A DNA stretch of 64,000 bases from Candidatus Chlamydia sanziniae (GCF_001653975.1 NZ_CP014639.1:558001-622000); one strand, 5' to 3'. Positions 1-10,451 are shown, numbered from the stretch's first letter. Notes: generated by a model not told the origin, from the letters alone. Translations and numbers: made by a program.

Positions 1-1453
<1,453 letters not shown>

Positions 1454-1461
1454 TATCATAT

Positions 1462-1483
1462 AAAAAGCTCAAAAAGCTTTTTT
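1462..1483 (+). other. Hairpin in the 23S-5S spacer
   Basis: An 8-bp perfect stem (AAAAAGCT with AGCTTTTT, loop CAAAA) lies just after the 23S 3' end and runs into a short T tract. It resembles an intrinsic terminator but sits before 5S rRNA, so it is more likely a processing stem or a leaky terminator. Confidence 0.5.
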
Positions 1484-1568
1484 GTTGAATTAAGTCGATC
1501 TATGCAAGTATATTGAAGACCCATTCTTAAGCGTCTATTAGTATACGTGAAGATACGTTACCAGATCT

Positions 1569-1686
1569 AGCTTGGTGATAGTGGAAAAAGGGATACACCT
1601 GATCCCATTCCGAACTCAGAAGTTAAGCCTTTTATCGCTGATGGTACTATACACAAGAGTATGGGAGAGTAAGTCGTTGCCAAGCT
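1569..1686 (+). rRNA. rrf: 5S ribosomal RNA
   Basis: About 118 nt, directly after the 23S gene. Helix I forms from AGCTTGG at the 5' end and CCAAGCT at the 3' end, and the central part carries the conserved 5S segment GATCCCATTCCGAACTCAGAAG. It ends the rRNA operon, with a terminator-like hairpin about 40 bases downstream. Confidence 0.95.
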
Positions 1687-1727
1687 TTTTTTTAAAAAAT
1701 ATTCCGAGTATTAAAAATATTCGTATT

Positions 1728-1753
1728 AAAGAGTCTTTAAGACTCTTTTTTTT
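1728..1753 (+). terminator. Rho-independent terminator of the rRNA operon
   Basis: AAAGAGTC and GACTCTTT form an 8-bp perfect stem with a TTTAA loop, followed at once by a run of T. Its position after 5S rRNA fits the end of the rRNA transcript. Confidence 0.85.
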
Positions 1754-1943
1754 GTCTATAGTTGCTTGTTCATTTAATAATGCAAGTATTATCGATACAC
1801 ACATAAATATAATATCCCCAGTAAAATAATTGCCCTAGAAAGCTGATAAAGTTAATTTTTTTGATTTGGATGATTTTTTATTATGTAATTCAAAGCATTT
1901 TGTCTTGTAGCAATAAGGCAAACTTATAAAAGATGTTTCGAAT

Positions 1944-3800
1944 ATGTCGACTCCTATTCAGAACTCTTCTTTATCTGACAAGTATTGTTCCAACCTCTCC
2001 CGCGAATATTCCATAGACGAATCACCAGAATCAAGGCAACAGACAAATGAAATACCCACGGAATTAAATCAATCCAATGATTTACTTTCACTAACTCGGA
2101 TAGACACTACTAGAGCCTCTACTTCTGATTCTGAAGATACTATTTCGGTTTCTAGTCCCGTACCACAAGCACCTATTTTTCATGCTATTTATAATTCTAA
2201 CGTATCTACACCTGTCTCAACTCCCTTGGTAGGTATTGGATATATTAATGGTAGTCAGTCAGGATATTTTGATACCCAAAATGAGGCATTGTACCTTAGC
2301 CAATTGTTGGGAGGAAGAGAGGTTATTGTTGTTCAAAATAGAGGAGGAGGAGTGGCGTGTCCCCTCTTTTGCCAGACTCAAATAGAAAATTCACCCATGT
2401 GTAGAGCCCTATTAGATATTTGGGAAGAGTTTTTTACCACCCATCCCGAAGGAAGCATTTTTATGCAATATTTCTTTGGTAACGGAGCAATTTACATTCG
2501 GGCATCTCTTTGTCAAACGCCTTATGTTAATAGTATTGTTTTAGTGGGCATCTGTCCTTCAGTATATCCAGAGCATCATCGTGCACTATATTATCGAGTT
2601 TTGGGTGATTTACCTTCTCGGATGGATTGTCAGGGATTCTTACGGTCCGGAGTAGTCACCTTACCATATTCTTCAGGGAGTTTTGGAATTTTTTGGATCT
2701 CTTTTAGAGATCCAGCTTTTAGCTTTGCTATTCTTAACGCATTTATGCAAACGGCAGGAGTGAGCGTAGTTTCCCAACGAATGGCTGGGAGTCCAGTATC
2801 GGAATCTATGGAAATGGTACCTTTGCGTACTTCTTTTCAGGAAATGCCTCAGGAAGAAGAATCCGTTGTTGGAATCGTTGGATATGAGATGGGAGGTGTT
2901 TCCTTAGTACGAACATCAAGCCCAAATATTTTTACTCGGATACACACCTGGTTACATACTGAAGTAACAGTTGCAGATCTTGAAGAGAATCCTTTGCCTC
3001 CCGACAATATCCTAGATCGTTTAACAGAATTGGCGGTGATTATCGTTCGCATTTCCGATGCAGTCTCAATCATTTGGTTTTTTTCTCTTGTTGATACTAT
3101 ATGGAATGCTTCCTCAATAGCTGTTTGCATGGTATTTTTCGGTTTTGATGGAGTGTGCAGTTGTTTTCTGATGTTGACAAATCCGCATTCTCGACGAGAA
3201 AGGTTTCGTAATTTACGAATAATCGCTTTGTTCTATCGATCTTTAGGAGCTGGTATGAATGCATTGGATCTGATAAATAACCTCCGTTTGGCTGCGCGTC
3301 CTACGGTTACACCATGTACAGCAGCTCTTTATGGTGTAACGTCCATTTTTGGATGGACATTGCTTGCGCAAGATATCCTGACATATGTTTTTCCTGGAAT
3401 ACGCGACGCGTTTTATAGGTGCTGTTTTCGTTGGAGGAGTTCTACATTCGAACAAGCAAGAGTGCAAAATATCAGGGAACGTGTGGTAGTCTTGCGGCAG
3501 AATCAAGAAGCTTTCTATGATGTTTCCAGCATTATAAATATAGTCATTTATGGCATTTTCTTCGCCTTGGTAGGGATAGCCACAACATTTGGTGGTTTGG
3601 AAATATCCCCGTCCTGTCGATTTGATTCAACAACGAATGAAACAGATAATATCTTTCTCGAATCGAATGTAACTTTTACTGAAGCATTGTTGAGTGGTCG
3701 TGTATACGCAGTTAGTCAAGTTACACATATGATATTTTGCTTTGTTTCTATGGTCTTTTATATAGGATCTTTGTTTCGAATTTTAAGATCTAATTATTAA
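1944..3800 (+). CDS. Chlamydial multi-pass membrane protein, DUF687-like
   Basis: This 618-residue protein has no known function. Residues 1-75 are polar and rich in Ser and Thr. Residues about 90-270 form a mixed alpha/beta domain with a hydrolase-like look: an FFTTHPEG stretch is followed by a beta strand, then FFGNGAI, an RASL helix and an IVLVGICPSVYPE strand. As I recall the chlamydial DUF687 family, the equivalent turn is CHSQGAI or similar, so the serine in the elbow is missing here. About five or six hydrophobic segments follow near 365-412, 425-446, 456-482, 527-551 and 590-614, so the C-terminal half is membrane embedded. The ATG at 1944 has no evident Shine-Dalgarno; TTGTCT and TTATAA upstream are a weak promoter guess. 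The family assignment is from memory. It could be an inclusion-membrane or envelope protein, but that is inference. Confidence 0.6.
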   Translation: MSTPIQNSSLSDKYCSNLSREYSIDESPESRQQTNEIPTELNQSNDLLSLTRIDTTRASTSDSEDTISVSSPVPQAPIFHAIYNSNVSTPVSTPLVGIGYINGSQSGYFDTQNEALYLSQLLGGREVIVVQNRGGGVACPLFCQTQIENSPMCRALLDIWEEFFTTHPEGSIFMQYFFGNGAIYIRASLCQTPYVNSIVLVGICPSVYPEHHRALYYRVLGDLPSRMDCQGFLRSGVVTLPYSSGSFGIFWISFRDPAFSFAILNAFMQTAGVSVVSQRMAGSPVSESMEMVPLRTSFQEMPQEEESVVGIVGYEMGGVSLVRTSSPNIFTRIHTWLHTEVTVADLEENPLPPDNILDRLTELAVIIVRISDAVSIIWFFSLVDTIWNASSIAVCMVFFGFDGVCSCFLMLTNPHSRRERFRNLRIIALFYRSLGAGMNALDLINNLRLAARPTVTPCTAALYGVTSIFGWTLLAQDILTYVFPGIRDAFYRCCFRWRSSTFEQARVQNIRERVVVLRQNQEAFYDVSSIINIVIYGIFFALVGIATTFGGLEISPSCRFDSTTNETDNIFLESNVTFTEALLSGRVYAVSQVTHMIFCFVSMVFYIGSLFRILRSNY

Positions 3801-3869
3801 TCACTAATTTTGTTCATTTTGAAATATCTCTGGACTTTAACTTAGTTCAATTCTATTTTTAAAATAGTA

Positions 3870-3897
3870 GGTGCGATAAAAAATTAAACAACGCACC
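3870..3897. terminator. Possible bidirectional terminator between convergent genes
   Basis: GGTGCG and CGCACC pair as a 6-bp GC-rich stem with an AT-rich 16-base loop, between the membrane-protein stop and the nqrF stop. There is no clean T run, so the assignment rests mainly on position. Confidence 0.35.
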
Positions 3898-3902
3898 CAT
3901 GA

Positions 3903-5198
3903 TTAGTTGCCAAAATTATCTAAAACTATAGAGGTACGCTCGACACCATAGTTATCAAGCAATGTAAGCACGCTGCTATTGTGTAAGGGCGGACCACAAA
4001 CATAATAAAGATAATCTTCAGGATTATCTAATTTATTAAGTTGCCCTAGTTCAAAAGCACGAAATAAAAAGTTCGTCTTTACAGGATCATGTTTATCCCA
4101 TCCTTTAGCAATATCTTCAGGAAGAGGGTCTGAAAGCACTAAATGGTAATGAAAATTCGGATGGGTTTTTTCTAAATTTTCATATTCATATTGATAAATA
4201 TTTTCTTTTAAAGAACGGGCTCCATACCATAAAGTGAGATCTCTTTTTGTATGTTTATTTAAAAGTAAATCAAGAATGTGACTTCTACTAAAAGAAGACC
4301 CTGCCCCCCCAATTAAAAAAATCACAGGACGATTGTCTTCTTTCATGAAAGACTCTCCGTAAGGACCGGAAACAGTAATTTTGTCCCCAGGTTTTAAAGA
4401 GAAAATATAAGAAGAACATACCCCCCAAGGAATATTGGGATTAGGTTTGTTTTGAATAAGCGGAGGAGTAGCAATGCGAACGTTGAATTTTATTGTAGGA
4501 GACTCTGGAGGATAGGAAGCTAATGAATAGGCTTTGTTTGCAGAATCTGGGACAAGTTGACTATTGTCGATGATCTGGTCAAACAAATGAAAATGCTCCC
4601 AGTCGCTATAATATTCTTGAGCCATAGAGTGTTTCCAGTCTGAAGAATTAGTTTTGTAAGGAGGTACTGTAATCTGTAAGTAACCTCCAGGCTTATAGGG
4701 GATCGGTTTGTTTGGATCTATGGTGATTACAAGTTCTTTGATAAAAGTAGCCACATTCTCATTAGAAAGTACACTGCCTTCCCAAGAAGAAGCGTTTAGG
4801 TACCGCTCTTCTATTTCTAAACTCATGTCATGCTGAACTTTATTCTGACAAGCAAGTCGCCAACCTTGTGCTAATTGCTGTTTGGAAAAAGTTGAACGGT
4901 CAGTTTCTAGAGGTTCTTCGGCATTTTCCACAATACGAACCTTACATTGTTTACAAGTTGCCTTACCTCCACAAGGAGAGGGAATAGGAATATTGGAACT
5001 TAACAAGGAGACAAGTAAAGTCTGACCACTTTCAACGATTTTCGTAAGCTCATCATTATCGTTAATCCTGAGTTTGCAAGGATGAACTTTAACCAAAAGC
5101 TTGCGAGACAAGAGAATAATAACAGAAAGAATTAAATCTATAGCACAAAAGACTAGGCAGGCAATGCTAATGAAATAAAAGCCTGAAAGCCAAGTCAT
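3903..5198 (-). CDS. nqrF: Na+-translocating NADH:quinone reductase subunit F
   Basis: NqrF is the NADH-oxidising entry subunit of the Na+-pumping quinone reductase. It passes electrons from NADH through FAD and a 2Fe-2S centre and is anchored to the cytoplasmic membrane. The 431-residue protein shows one N-terminal membrane helix (about 5-30), a ferredoxin-like domain with Cys76, Cys82, Cys85 and Cys117, an FAD motif KAYS at 222-225, and a nucleotide-binding GGAG at 297-300 with CGPP at 401-404. Length and domain order are normal. In most NqrF proteins the GGAG is followed by MAPMRSHI; here it reads SSFSRSHI. The other five Nqr subunits are not in the window. It is co-oriented with yajC, 102 bases apart. 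Confidence 0.96.
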   Translation of the reverse strand: MTWLSGFYFISIACLVFCAIDLILSVIILLSRKLLVKVHPCKLRINDNDELTKIVESGQTLLVSLLSSNIPIPSPCGGKATCKQCKVRIVENAEEPLETDRSTFSKQQLAQGWRLACQNKVQHDMSLEIEERYLNASSWEGSVLSNENVATFIKELVITIDPNKPIPYKPGGYLQITVPPYKTNSSDWKHSMAQEYYSDWEHFHLFDQIIDNSQLVPDSANKAYSLASYPPESPTIKFNVRIATPPLIQNKPNPNIPWGVCSSYIFSLKPGDKITVSGPYGESFMKEDNRPVIFLIGGAGSSFSRSHILDLLLNKHTKRDLTLWYGARSLKENIYQYEYENLEKTHPNFHYHLVLSDPLPEDIAKGWDKHDPVKTNFLFRAFELGQLNKLDNPEDYLYYVCGPPLHNSSVLTLLDNYGVERTSIVLDNFGN

Positions 5199-5300
5199 AG
5201 TGATATAGGCCCTAAACTTTGTGAAGAACTCATACTCTCAAATTATAACTTGGCTTATAAAAAATCAATACAGATTTCTTTGTAACTTAACGAGTAAGAC

Positions 5301-5654
5301 CTAAGCTTTACTTCCATCAGGCTTAAGGATTTCAGAAATAGCAGCTTTTAAAACTTCTACTTTCCCAGAAGCAATGTTTAACACTACAGTATGTTCTCGG
5401 ATATCATCGACGACACCAATAATGCCCATAGCAGTCACTTTATCACCTTTAGTAATTTCATTCTTACGTTTTTCCATGGCTTTTCTACGCTTTTGTTCAG
5501 GACGCCATAAAATGAAATAAAAGAAAAGAATAGCGATGGCTAGCATGATAGCGGGCTGTACAAAGGTATTCTTCGATTGGGGAGCTTCTTCTTCAGCCCA
5601 AAGTAAGGAAGAACTCAATAAAAACGAAAAACACATAAACATACGAAAAAGCAT
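5301..5654 (-). CDS. yajC: Preprotein translocase accessory subunit YajC
   Basis: YajC associates with SecDF and supports SecYEG-dependent export across the inner membrane. The 117-residue protein has a signal-like hydrophobic start (residues 1-19), a main membrane helix near 33-51 ending in the family-typical WRPEQKRRK junction, and a cytoplasmic domain containing GDKVTAMGIIGVV. The start at 5654 was chosen because AAAGGTGA lies about 5 bases upstream, while the longer in-frame reading from 5711 adds 19 residues without such support. The extra N-terminal hydrophobic stretch before the main helix is unusual for the family. secDF is not adjacent. Confidence 0.93.
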   Translation of the reverse strand: MLFRMFMCFSFLLSSSLLWAEEEAPQSKNTFVQPAIMLAIAILFFYFILWRPEQKRRKAMEKRKNEITKGDKVTAMGIIGVVDDIREHTVVLNIASGKVEVLKAAISEILKPDGSKA

Positions 5655-5723
5655 GAAATCACCTTTAATTGGATTAATGAGAAAAAGATTAACATAATAG
5701 GAAACGAGCATTCAATGCTTTTC

Positions 5724-6929
5724 CTAGAGACATTTCTTTCTTTCTAATAAAACAATATTTTCTAAATGAACGGAATGGGGAAATTGGTCTACGGGTTGCA
5801 TTTTTTTTATTTCATATCCGTTATCTACTAGCTTACAACATTCCTCAAACTGTGTTTTGGGGTTACAAGAGATATAAATAAGTTTTGGAGCCCCTATACG
5901 TAAAATATATTTTAAAATTTTATTTTGTACACCACAACGAGGAGGATCCATAATGATTATGTCAGGAGGTACACTCTGCTCGCACTTTTTACAAAAAGTT
6001 TTTACATCTTCTAAATAGACCTCCACACAACCATTTTTTTGATTGATTAAGATGTTCTTTCTTGCTGATTCTACTGCGTCAGGAATAATTTCTACACCGA
6101 TGACTTTTTTTACATAGCGAGCAAGCATGATTCCTATAGTTGCAACCCCACAATACAAATCTAAAAGGATTTCTGAACCTTGTGCATCTATAAAATTTTT
6201 GACTACTTCTATAATTTGTACAGCTTGTAGGTATTGAGGTTGAAAAAAACTCTTCGGACCAATATGAAAAGTTCCAGAGTTTGCATCAGAGGTTAACGAT
6301 AATCTCTGTTCAATAAAACGTTGCCCATGGAGTAAGGTTTCCTGATAGTATGTGGGAACTCGCGGCGCAGACTGTTTTTCCTCCCAGAAAATCGAAGTAA
6401 TATTCAAAGGTGCCTGTAATAAGATCTCTTTCCATTCCTGAATAATTTTTGGTTCAACGGCATATTCTTGTCTTCCGGAAGTTCTTAAAATTACCATAAG
6501 CTCATGGTTTGCATTGCCAATACGTACGGTGAGTGTGCATAGAGAACCTGTATTTTTTGGCGGGAAGTACGCCATAAGTTGAGGATAATTCCTCCACCAT
6601 TGTCGTGTGAGCTTGACGATTTCTATAGCATCTTCATGTATGAGTAGACACTCCTTAATAGAAACGCCTTGCCTTGGCTTTGTAGGGCTTATAAAGCCAA
6701 GACTTTTTTTGTTATCTTGTGTTTGAAAAAAGGAAAACTCCATTTTATTTCTTCCCCGTAAAGGGGGGTTACAAGGAATTACAGGAAGAATAGAATGAGG
6801 GGGAATTAAGAAAGCAAATAGTTTGTGGAGTAGGAGTTCTTTGGCTTTTAAGGAGTCTGCATAGGCAGACTGCAGAGAGGAACATCCCCCACATAAATCG
6901 AAGTGGATACAATTTTTTGTTGCAACCAT
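5724..6929 (-). CDS. rumA: RumA/RlmD-family 23S rRNA (uracil-5-)-methyltransferase
   Basis: Enzymes of this family use S-adenosylmethionine to make 5-methyluridine in rRNA or tRNA. The 401-residue protein has the iron-sulfur cysteines Cys7, Cys13, Cys16 and Cys94, a SAM-binding stretch LLDLYCGVATIGIML near residue 255, the MDPPRCGV motif, and the catalytic cysteine in ISCNP at about 355. The ATG at 6929 is preferred; an in-frame TTG at 6944 would add five residues. The iron-sulfur site separates it from tRNA-specific TrmA. It lacks the N-terminal TRAM domain of E. coli RumA. Which uridine it modifies cannot be read from the sequence. Confidence 0.9.
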   Translation of the reverse strand: MVATKNCIHFDLCGGCSSLQSAYADSLKAKELLLHKLFAFLIPPHSILPVIPCNPPLRGRNKMEFSFFQTQDNKKSLGFISPTKPRQGVSIKECLLIHEDAIEIVKLTRQWWRNYPQLMAYFPPKNTGSLCTLTVRIGNANHELMVILRTSGRQEYAVEPKIIQEWKEILLQAPLNITSIFWEEKQSAPRVPTYYQETLLHGQRFIEQRLSLTSDANSGTFHIGPKSFFQPQYLQAVQIIEVVKNFIDAQGSEILLDLYCGVATIGIMLARYVKKVIGVEIIPDAVESARKNILINQKNGCVEVYLEDVKTFCKKCEQSVPPDIIIMDPPRCGVQNKILKYILRIGAPKLIYISCNPKTQFEECCKLVDNGYEIKKMQPVDQFPHSVHLENIVLLERKKCL

Positions 6930-7126
6930 GATATTTCTAGGCAATACGTATAGCTTATTTAAGAAATTTTTTGTTTGGAATGTTTGAGTATAACAAGACT
7001 TTCGTTACTGAATTTGCCAGCATTCGTGATGTTCCATTACTATCAATGAAACTGTAGCATAAGCTAAATTTGTAGATCCACGGCTTTTCAGGGATAGAAA
7101 AAAATAAATGACATTGTAAAACTCAG

Positions 7127-7166
7127 AAAAAGAAAAGAGGATAATTTACAAGTGTAATTATCCTCT
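7127..7166 (-). terminator. Intrinsic terminator downstream of hctA
   Basis: A perfect 11-bp stem (AGAGGATAATT with AATTATCCTCT, 9-base loop) lies 22 bases past the hctA stop. On the minus strand it is followed by TTTCTTTTT, which makes a good terminator for the hctA transcript. Confidence 0.8.
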
Positions 7167-7188
7167 AAATCATCAAAGTTGAGAAAAA

Positions 7189-7548
7189 TTATTTTCTTAA
7201 AGAACGACCTTTATGATTTCTTTTTACTTTTTTTGCTGCAGTTTTTTTGGGCGCTGCCTTTTTTACTACAGCCCTCTTTGCTATAACTTTTTTTACTGGA
7301 TTTTTTTTTGGCGCAGCTTTTTTTATTACACTTTTTTTTGTTTTTGCCGCAGGTTTCCGTTTCATTAATCCAGCCTTTTCAGCTTTTATGGATTCTTTCC
7401 TATAAAGCTTAGCCATCTTTTCTAGTTTTATGGATTCTGTACGCACTCTTTGAGCTGCAGCCTTGTTGCCTTTTTCAGCCTTAGCTAAATTGTTTTGAAT
7501 GCTATCCAACAAATCTTTCAATTTTTTCGCCGTATCTTTTAGCGCCAT
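7189..7548 (-). CDS. hctA: Histone H1-like nucleoid protein Hc1
   Basis: Hc1 binds DNA and condenses the chlamydial chromosome as reticulate bodies turn into infectious elementary bodies. The 119-residue protein has an N-terminal helical half (residues 1-60) rich in Lys, Glu and Ala, likely for dimerisation, then a basic tail with repeated KKAAPKK, KKVIAKR and AAKK units ending in GRSLRK, the histone H1-like DNA-binding part. GAGGA lies about 9 bases before the ATG. It has its own terminator and probably its own promoter, consistent with late, separate regulation. In C. trachomatis its translation is known to be repressed by the small RNA IhtA. Confidence 0.97.
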   Translation of the reverse strand: MALKDTAKKLKDLLDSIQNNLAKAEKGNKAAAQRVRTESIKLEKMAKLYRKESIKAEKAGLMKRKPAAKTKKSVIKKAAPKKNPVKKVIAKRAVVKKAAPKKTAAKKVKRNHKGRSLRK

Positions 7549-7600
7549 GAAAAGCGTCCTCTAGTTGCTGTTTTAAACTATTTTTACTTGTTTTAATTTT

Positions 7601-7630
7601 TAATTAGTTTTTTTGTTCAAATTCATGCAA
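7601..7630 (-). promoter_or_regulatory. Candidate hctA promoter
   Basis: On the minus strand TTGCAT is followed after 18 bases by TAATTA, which would start the transcript about 45 bases before the hctA ATG. The -35 box is good and the -10 box is weak, so this is a guess by position. The region is very AT-rich. Confidence 0.35.
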
Positions 7631-7846
7631 CCATTTTTTTAGAATAAATTAAGAGAATGGGACTTTTTTTTCTTTTGTTATAACAACCCACTTCTTTGTT
7701 TATCAACATGTTAATTTGTATGAAAACGAAGAAAACAAAAAAAAAGAAAATAACTTTCTTTATTTCCCTAGTGCTTTTTTCTTCACCATTTTTCATGTAA
7801 AATTTCCGTAACGTGTTGACGTGATTTACTAATTTATAAGAAACAA

Positions 7847-7897
7847 GAACAGGGGCCCAGCCTATGGGCGATGCCCCATAAGCCTGTGAGTTTGTTC
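7847..7897 (+). promoter_or_regulatory. Structured GC-rich leader element upstream of the TPR gene
   Basis: The 434 bases between hctA and the TPR gene are AT-rich except for this compact GC-rich island. Its stems are ACAGG (7849) with CCTGT (7883) enclosing TATGGGC (7863) with GCCCCATA (7873), one bulged base. GGGGC at 7852 can instead pair with GCCCC at 7873, giving a mutually exclusive fold. It ends about 85 bases before the downstream ATG. It could be a leader RNA of the plus-strand gene or a separate small RNA. The rest of the gap shows no coding frame. Confidence 0.4.
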
Positions 7898-7982
7898 CTA
7901 CAAGCTAGAGAAATGCAACTAGAAAAAACTACACATCCCTATCAGGCAATTGCTACTCTATAACTCAGAGTGGAGGATCTAC

Positions 7983-10451
7983 ATGAAGGAAATATATAAA
8001 CAAAAGATTCGATTTCTTATCCCATTATGTATCGCAATTGGTTTAGGTTGCACGCTGGTTTCAACAACAATGCCTCAACGACAGTCTCTAAGTCATGATT
8101 GTGCGAATGCTCACGCTGCACTGGTTTCAGGAGAAAATTGTGATCAGCTTTTTGCCGAGTTAATGAATCGTGTGCTTTCTGATCAATCAGCAGTGACAGC
8201 GTATGATTGGGAAACAGTGAGCTCTCTAGTACGTCAGTACTTGCAGACATGCATTCGACAAGGAAATCACGAAAAAGGAATACATCTTCTTAATCAATTA
8301 TTGCCTTTACCTTTGCCTTCTATAATTAAGAATGAATTGCGAGTTTTCTGGTACAGATTCAATCCTAATAAGGCACCTCTTCGAAAGATTGTAGAACACC
8401 TCCATTGTCTGGGTTGTAACGAATCTTTGCATGATCAGCTGCTTTTTGAACTTTACAAAATGACATTATATAGTAGTTACGAAGAGCGTAAACAAGAGAT
8501 CTTATTAGCGAAGGAACGTGGGCATTATGTCGAAGCCTTGAACTGCGCTAGCCAACTTTTGCAAGCTCTAGATGAGGGAATGTGTAGCCCTCACACAGAT
8601 GTAGTAAATATAGAACAGTGCTTTTTAAAGAAAACAATTTGTGCTTTGCAAATTGCTAAGGCTCGAGATCTTTCTCAACCTTATGAGTCTTTGTTGGTGC
8701 CCTATTGCCTTGCAGAAGCTGCTTACGCCGAAGCTATTGAAACCTTAGTAAAGAAGATTGCCATAGGACAAGTTTCCCGAGCGCAAGAAGTCGATGCTGT
8801 ATTGTTGGAGCACGCTTTGCACAAACTATCCTCTGCGCGACACGAGGCGATTCAAGAACTGGAAGTCCTTATCGATTATGGTGAGTATGTACAATCCCCA
8901 CTTCTATACTACGGATATTTTTCTTTATTAGAGCTTTATCATCAGGATAAACATTTCCCTGCTACGGCACGCCTGTTAGCAAAAGGAGAACAAATTTTTA
9001 CCTCACAACATCTTTATTTTCCGGAGTACGGGTTTTTTCTAGGTGCCTACTATTATGCTCAAGGGGAGTATGTAAGGGCAAAGGAAATTTTTCTAGGAAT
9101 TTTAGAGCCAGCAACACGGCTAGGTAAAACCTTTGCCAAGATTTACGAATATTTAGGATGTATTGCTTGTTTAGAAGAAAATTATCATGAAGCTGAAAAT
9201 TTTTTCTTACGCGCGTATAAAAGTTGGGGGCGTGAAGAAGCCAATATGGGTCTTTTCTTAGCTTATACTGTTCAAAAGAAACAAGCGTCCTGCGAAGCAA
9301 TGTTATATCAAATGCATTTTTCTTTTAAAAATCGTCAGCTTTTAAACACTCTTTATTTGTTGTCTTTTCATATTGAAGAAAGGGCAGGAACCTATGCTGT
9401 TGGCTTAGGGAATGTTTTAAAAAAACACTCCCCACCCTTGGTCTCTGAACTGTACAGCTACTGCATTTATGACATGATAAAAGATAGAAAAATCATGTAC
9501 AGTAATATGATCACAGAACTCATTTATAGTCACATTCACAAGTTAGAAGAAAACGCTTTGATAAAAGCTAAAGAAGAAATTCAAGATCCTAAATATCAAC
9601 AGGTATTGGCATTTTGGAAAGCTTGCAAGGGGGATCTTCCTCCTATACATGGATCTTATGAATATGATGAAGAGAAGATGGCCACATGTTGTTATGAAGC
9701 TTTGTATGCTAAAAAAGCAGAAGCTATCTCCGCTCTCCCTCTAGCATTTTCTGAAGAGTGTTCATCTTTGCAATCTGCATTACGGCTTGTTTGGGCTTTG
9801 ACAAGACCTAAAAATCCTAGGGTGCACAATTTTTTGTATTGTGATCGTCTTCCCTTACGCCCTTGCGGAGACCGGTTGTATTTATTAACTTATGATCTCG
9901 AAGATTACCTAGAGGGAAATGAAGATGCTTTGATGTATCTTTCTGTATTCCCAGATCTCTTTCCCCAATCCTCGCTGTTATCTTTGGTATATTATTTACA
10001 AGGATACAGTGAATTCTCACCTTTAAGAAAAGCAGGTTGGTTTATCAAAGCTTTGGCAGAATTTTCTGATATTTCTATGGTAGGGGAGAATGCGAAAGCA
10101 TGGGCGTATATCTATTATACATTGAAATTAGATCTTGCAGACACATATTTTATCTTAGGAAATATCTCTCGAGCTGTGGAAATTCTCGAAGAAGTTAAAG
10201 AAGATTGGTATGTTGATAACCACCCCTACGTGTTGTTGCTCAAAGATGAACCTTGCTATCTTACAATGGAGCTCCGATGGGTAGAAGGCTTAGCCCAAGG
10301 GTATACATTGTTGAACGAAACTGATTACCTGATCCAACATCTTCTTGAACATGTAGAAAAAAATTTGTTATACGCTCGTTCGCGTAGGGAGTATTATGGA
10401 AGAGGGTTAGCAGCGACAGTAGCTTTGTGTCAGCGTTTTCTTCCAAATTAA
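7983..10451 (+). CDS. Exported TPR-type repeat protein (CT744 family)
   Basis: This 822-residue protein is a chlamydial conserved protein of unknown function. It opens with a basic then hydrophobic stretch, residues 1-25, ending near GLGC. That is a signal or anchor, possibly with a non-canonical lipobox. The rest is predicted almost all helical, with paired helices such as the AYYYAQGEYVRAKEIFLGIL and CIACLEENYHEAENFFLRAY stretches, typical tetratricopeptide repeats that bind partner proteins. The ATG at 7983 has TGGAGG six bases upstream; a TTG at 7950 would add 11 residues without such support. Its stop shares TTAA with the stop of convergent hemG. Function is unassigned; a periplasmic scaffold is plausible. 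Confidence 0.85.
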   Translation: MKEIYKQKIRFLIPLCIAIGLGCTLVSTTMPQRQSLSHDCANAHAALVSGENCDQLFAELMNRVLSDQSAVTAYDWETVSSLVRQYLQTCIRQGNHEKGIHLLNQLLPLPLPSIIKNELRVFWYRFNPNKAPLRKIVEHLHCLGCNESLHDQLLFELYKMTLYSSYEERKQEILLAKERGHYVEALNCASQLLQALDEGMCSPHTDVVNIEQCFLKKTICALQIAKARDLSQPYESLLVPYCLAEAAYAEAIETLVKKIAIGQVSRAQEVDAVLLEHALHKLSSARHEAIQELEVLIDYGEYVQSPLLYYGYFSLLELYHQDKHFPATARLLAKGEQIFTSQHLYFPEYGFFLGAYYYAQGEYVRAKEIFLGILEPATRLGKTFAKIYEYLGCIACLEENYHEAENFFLRAYKSWGREEANMGLFLAYTVQKKQASCEAMLYQMHFSFKNRQLLNTLYLLSFHIEERAGTYAVGLGNVLKKHSPPLVSELYSYCIYDMIKDRKIMYSNMITELIYSHIHKLEENALIKAKEEIQDPKYQQVLAFWKACKGDLPPIHGSYEYDEEKMATCCYEALYAKKAEAISALPLAFSEECSSLQSALRLVWALTRPKNPRVHNFLYCDRLPLRPCGDRLYLLTYDLEDYLEGNEDALMYLSVFPDLFPQSSLLSLVYYLQGYSEFSPLRKAGWFIKALAEFSDISMVGENAKAWAYIYYTLKLDLADTYFILGNISRAVEILEEVKEDWYVDNHPYVLLLKDEPCYLTMELRWVEGLAQGYTLLNETDYLIQHLLEHVEKNLLYARSRREYYGRGLAATVALCQRFLPN

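Noticed and set aside
5655-5711. Longer N-terminus for yajC
   Set aside because: The shorter start at 5654 has AAAGGTGA at good spacing and gives a normal YajC length.
7816-7840. TTGACG and TATAAG as a promoter for the TPR gene
   Set aside because: The spacer is only 13 bases, too short for a housekeeping promoter; a better -10 was not seen.
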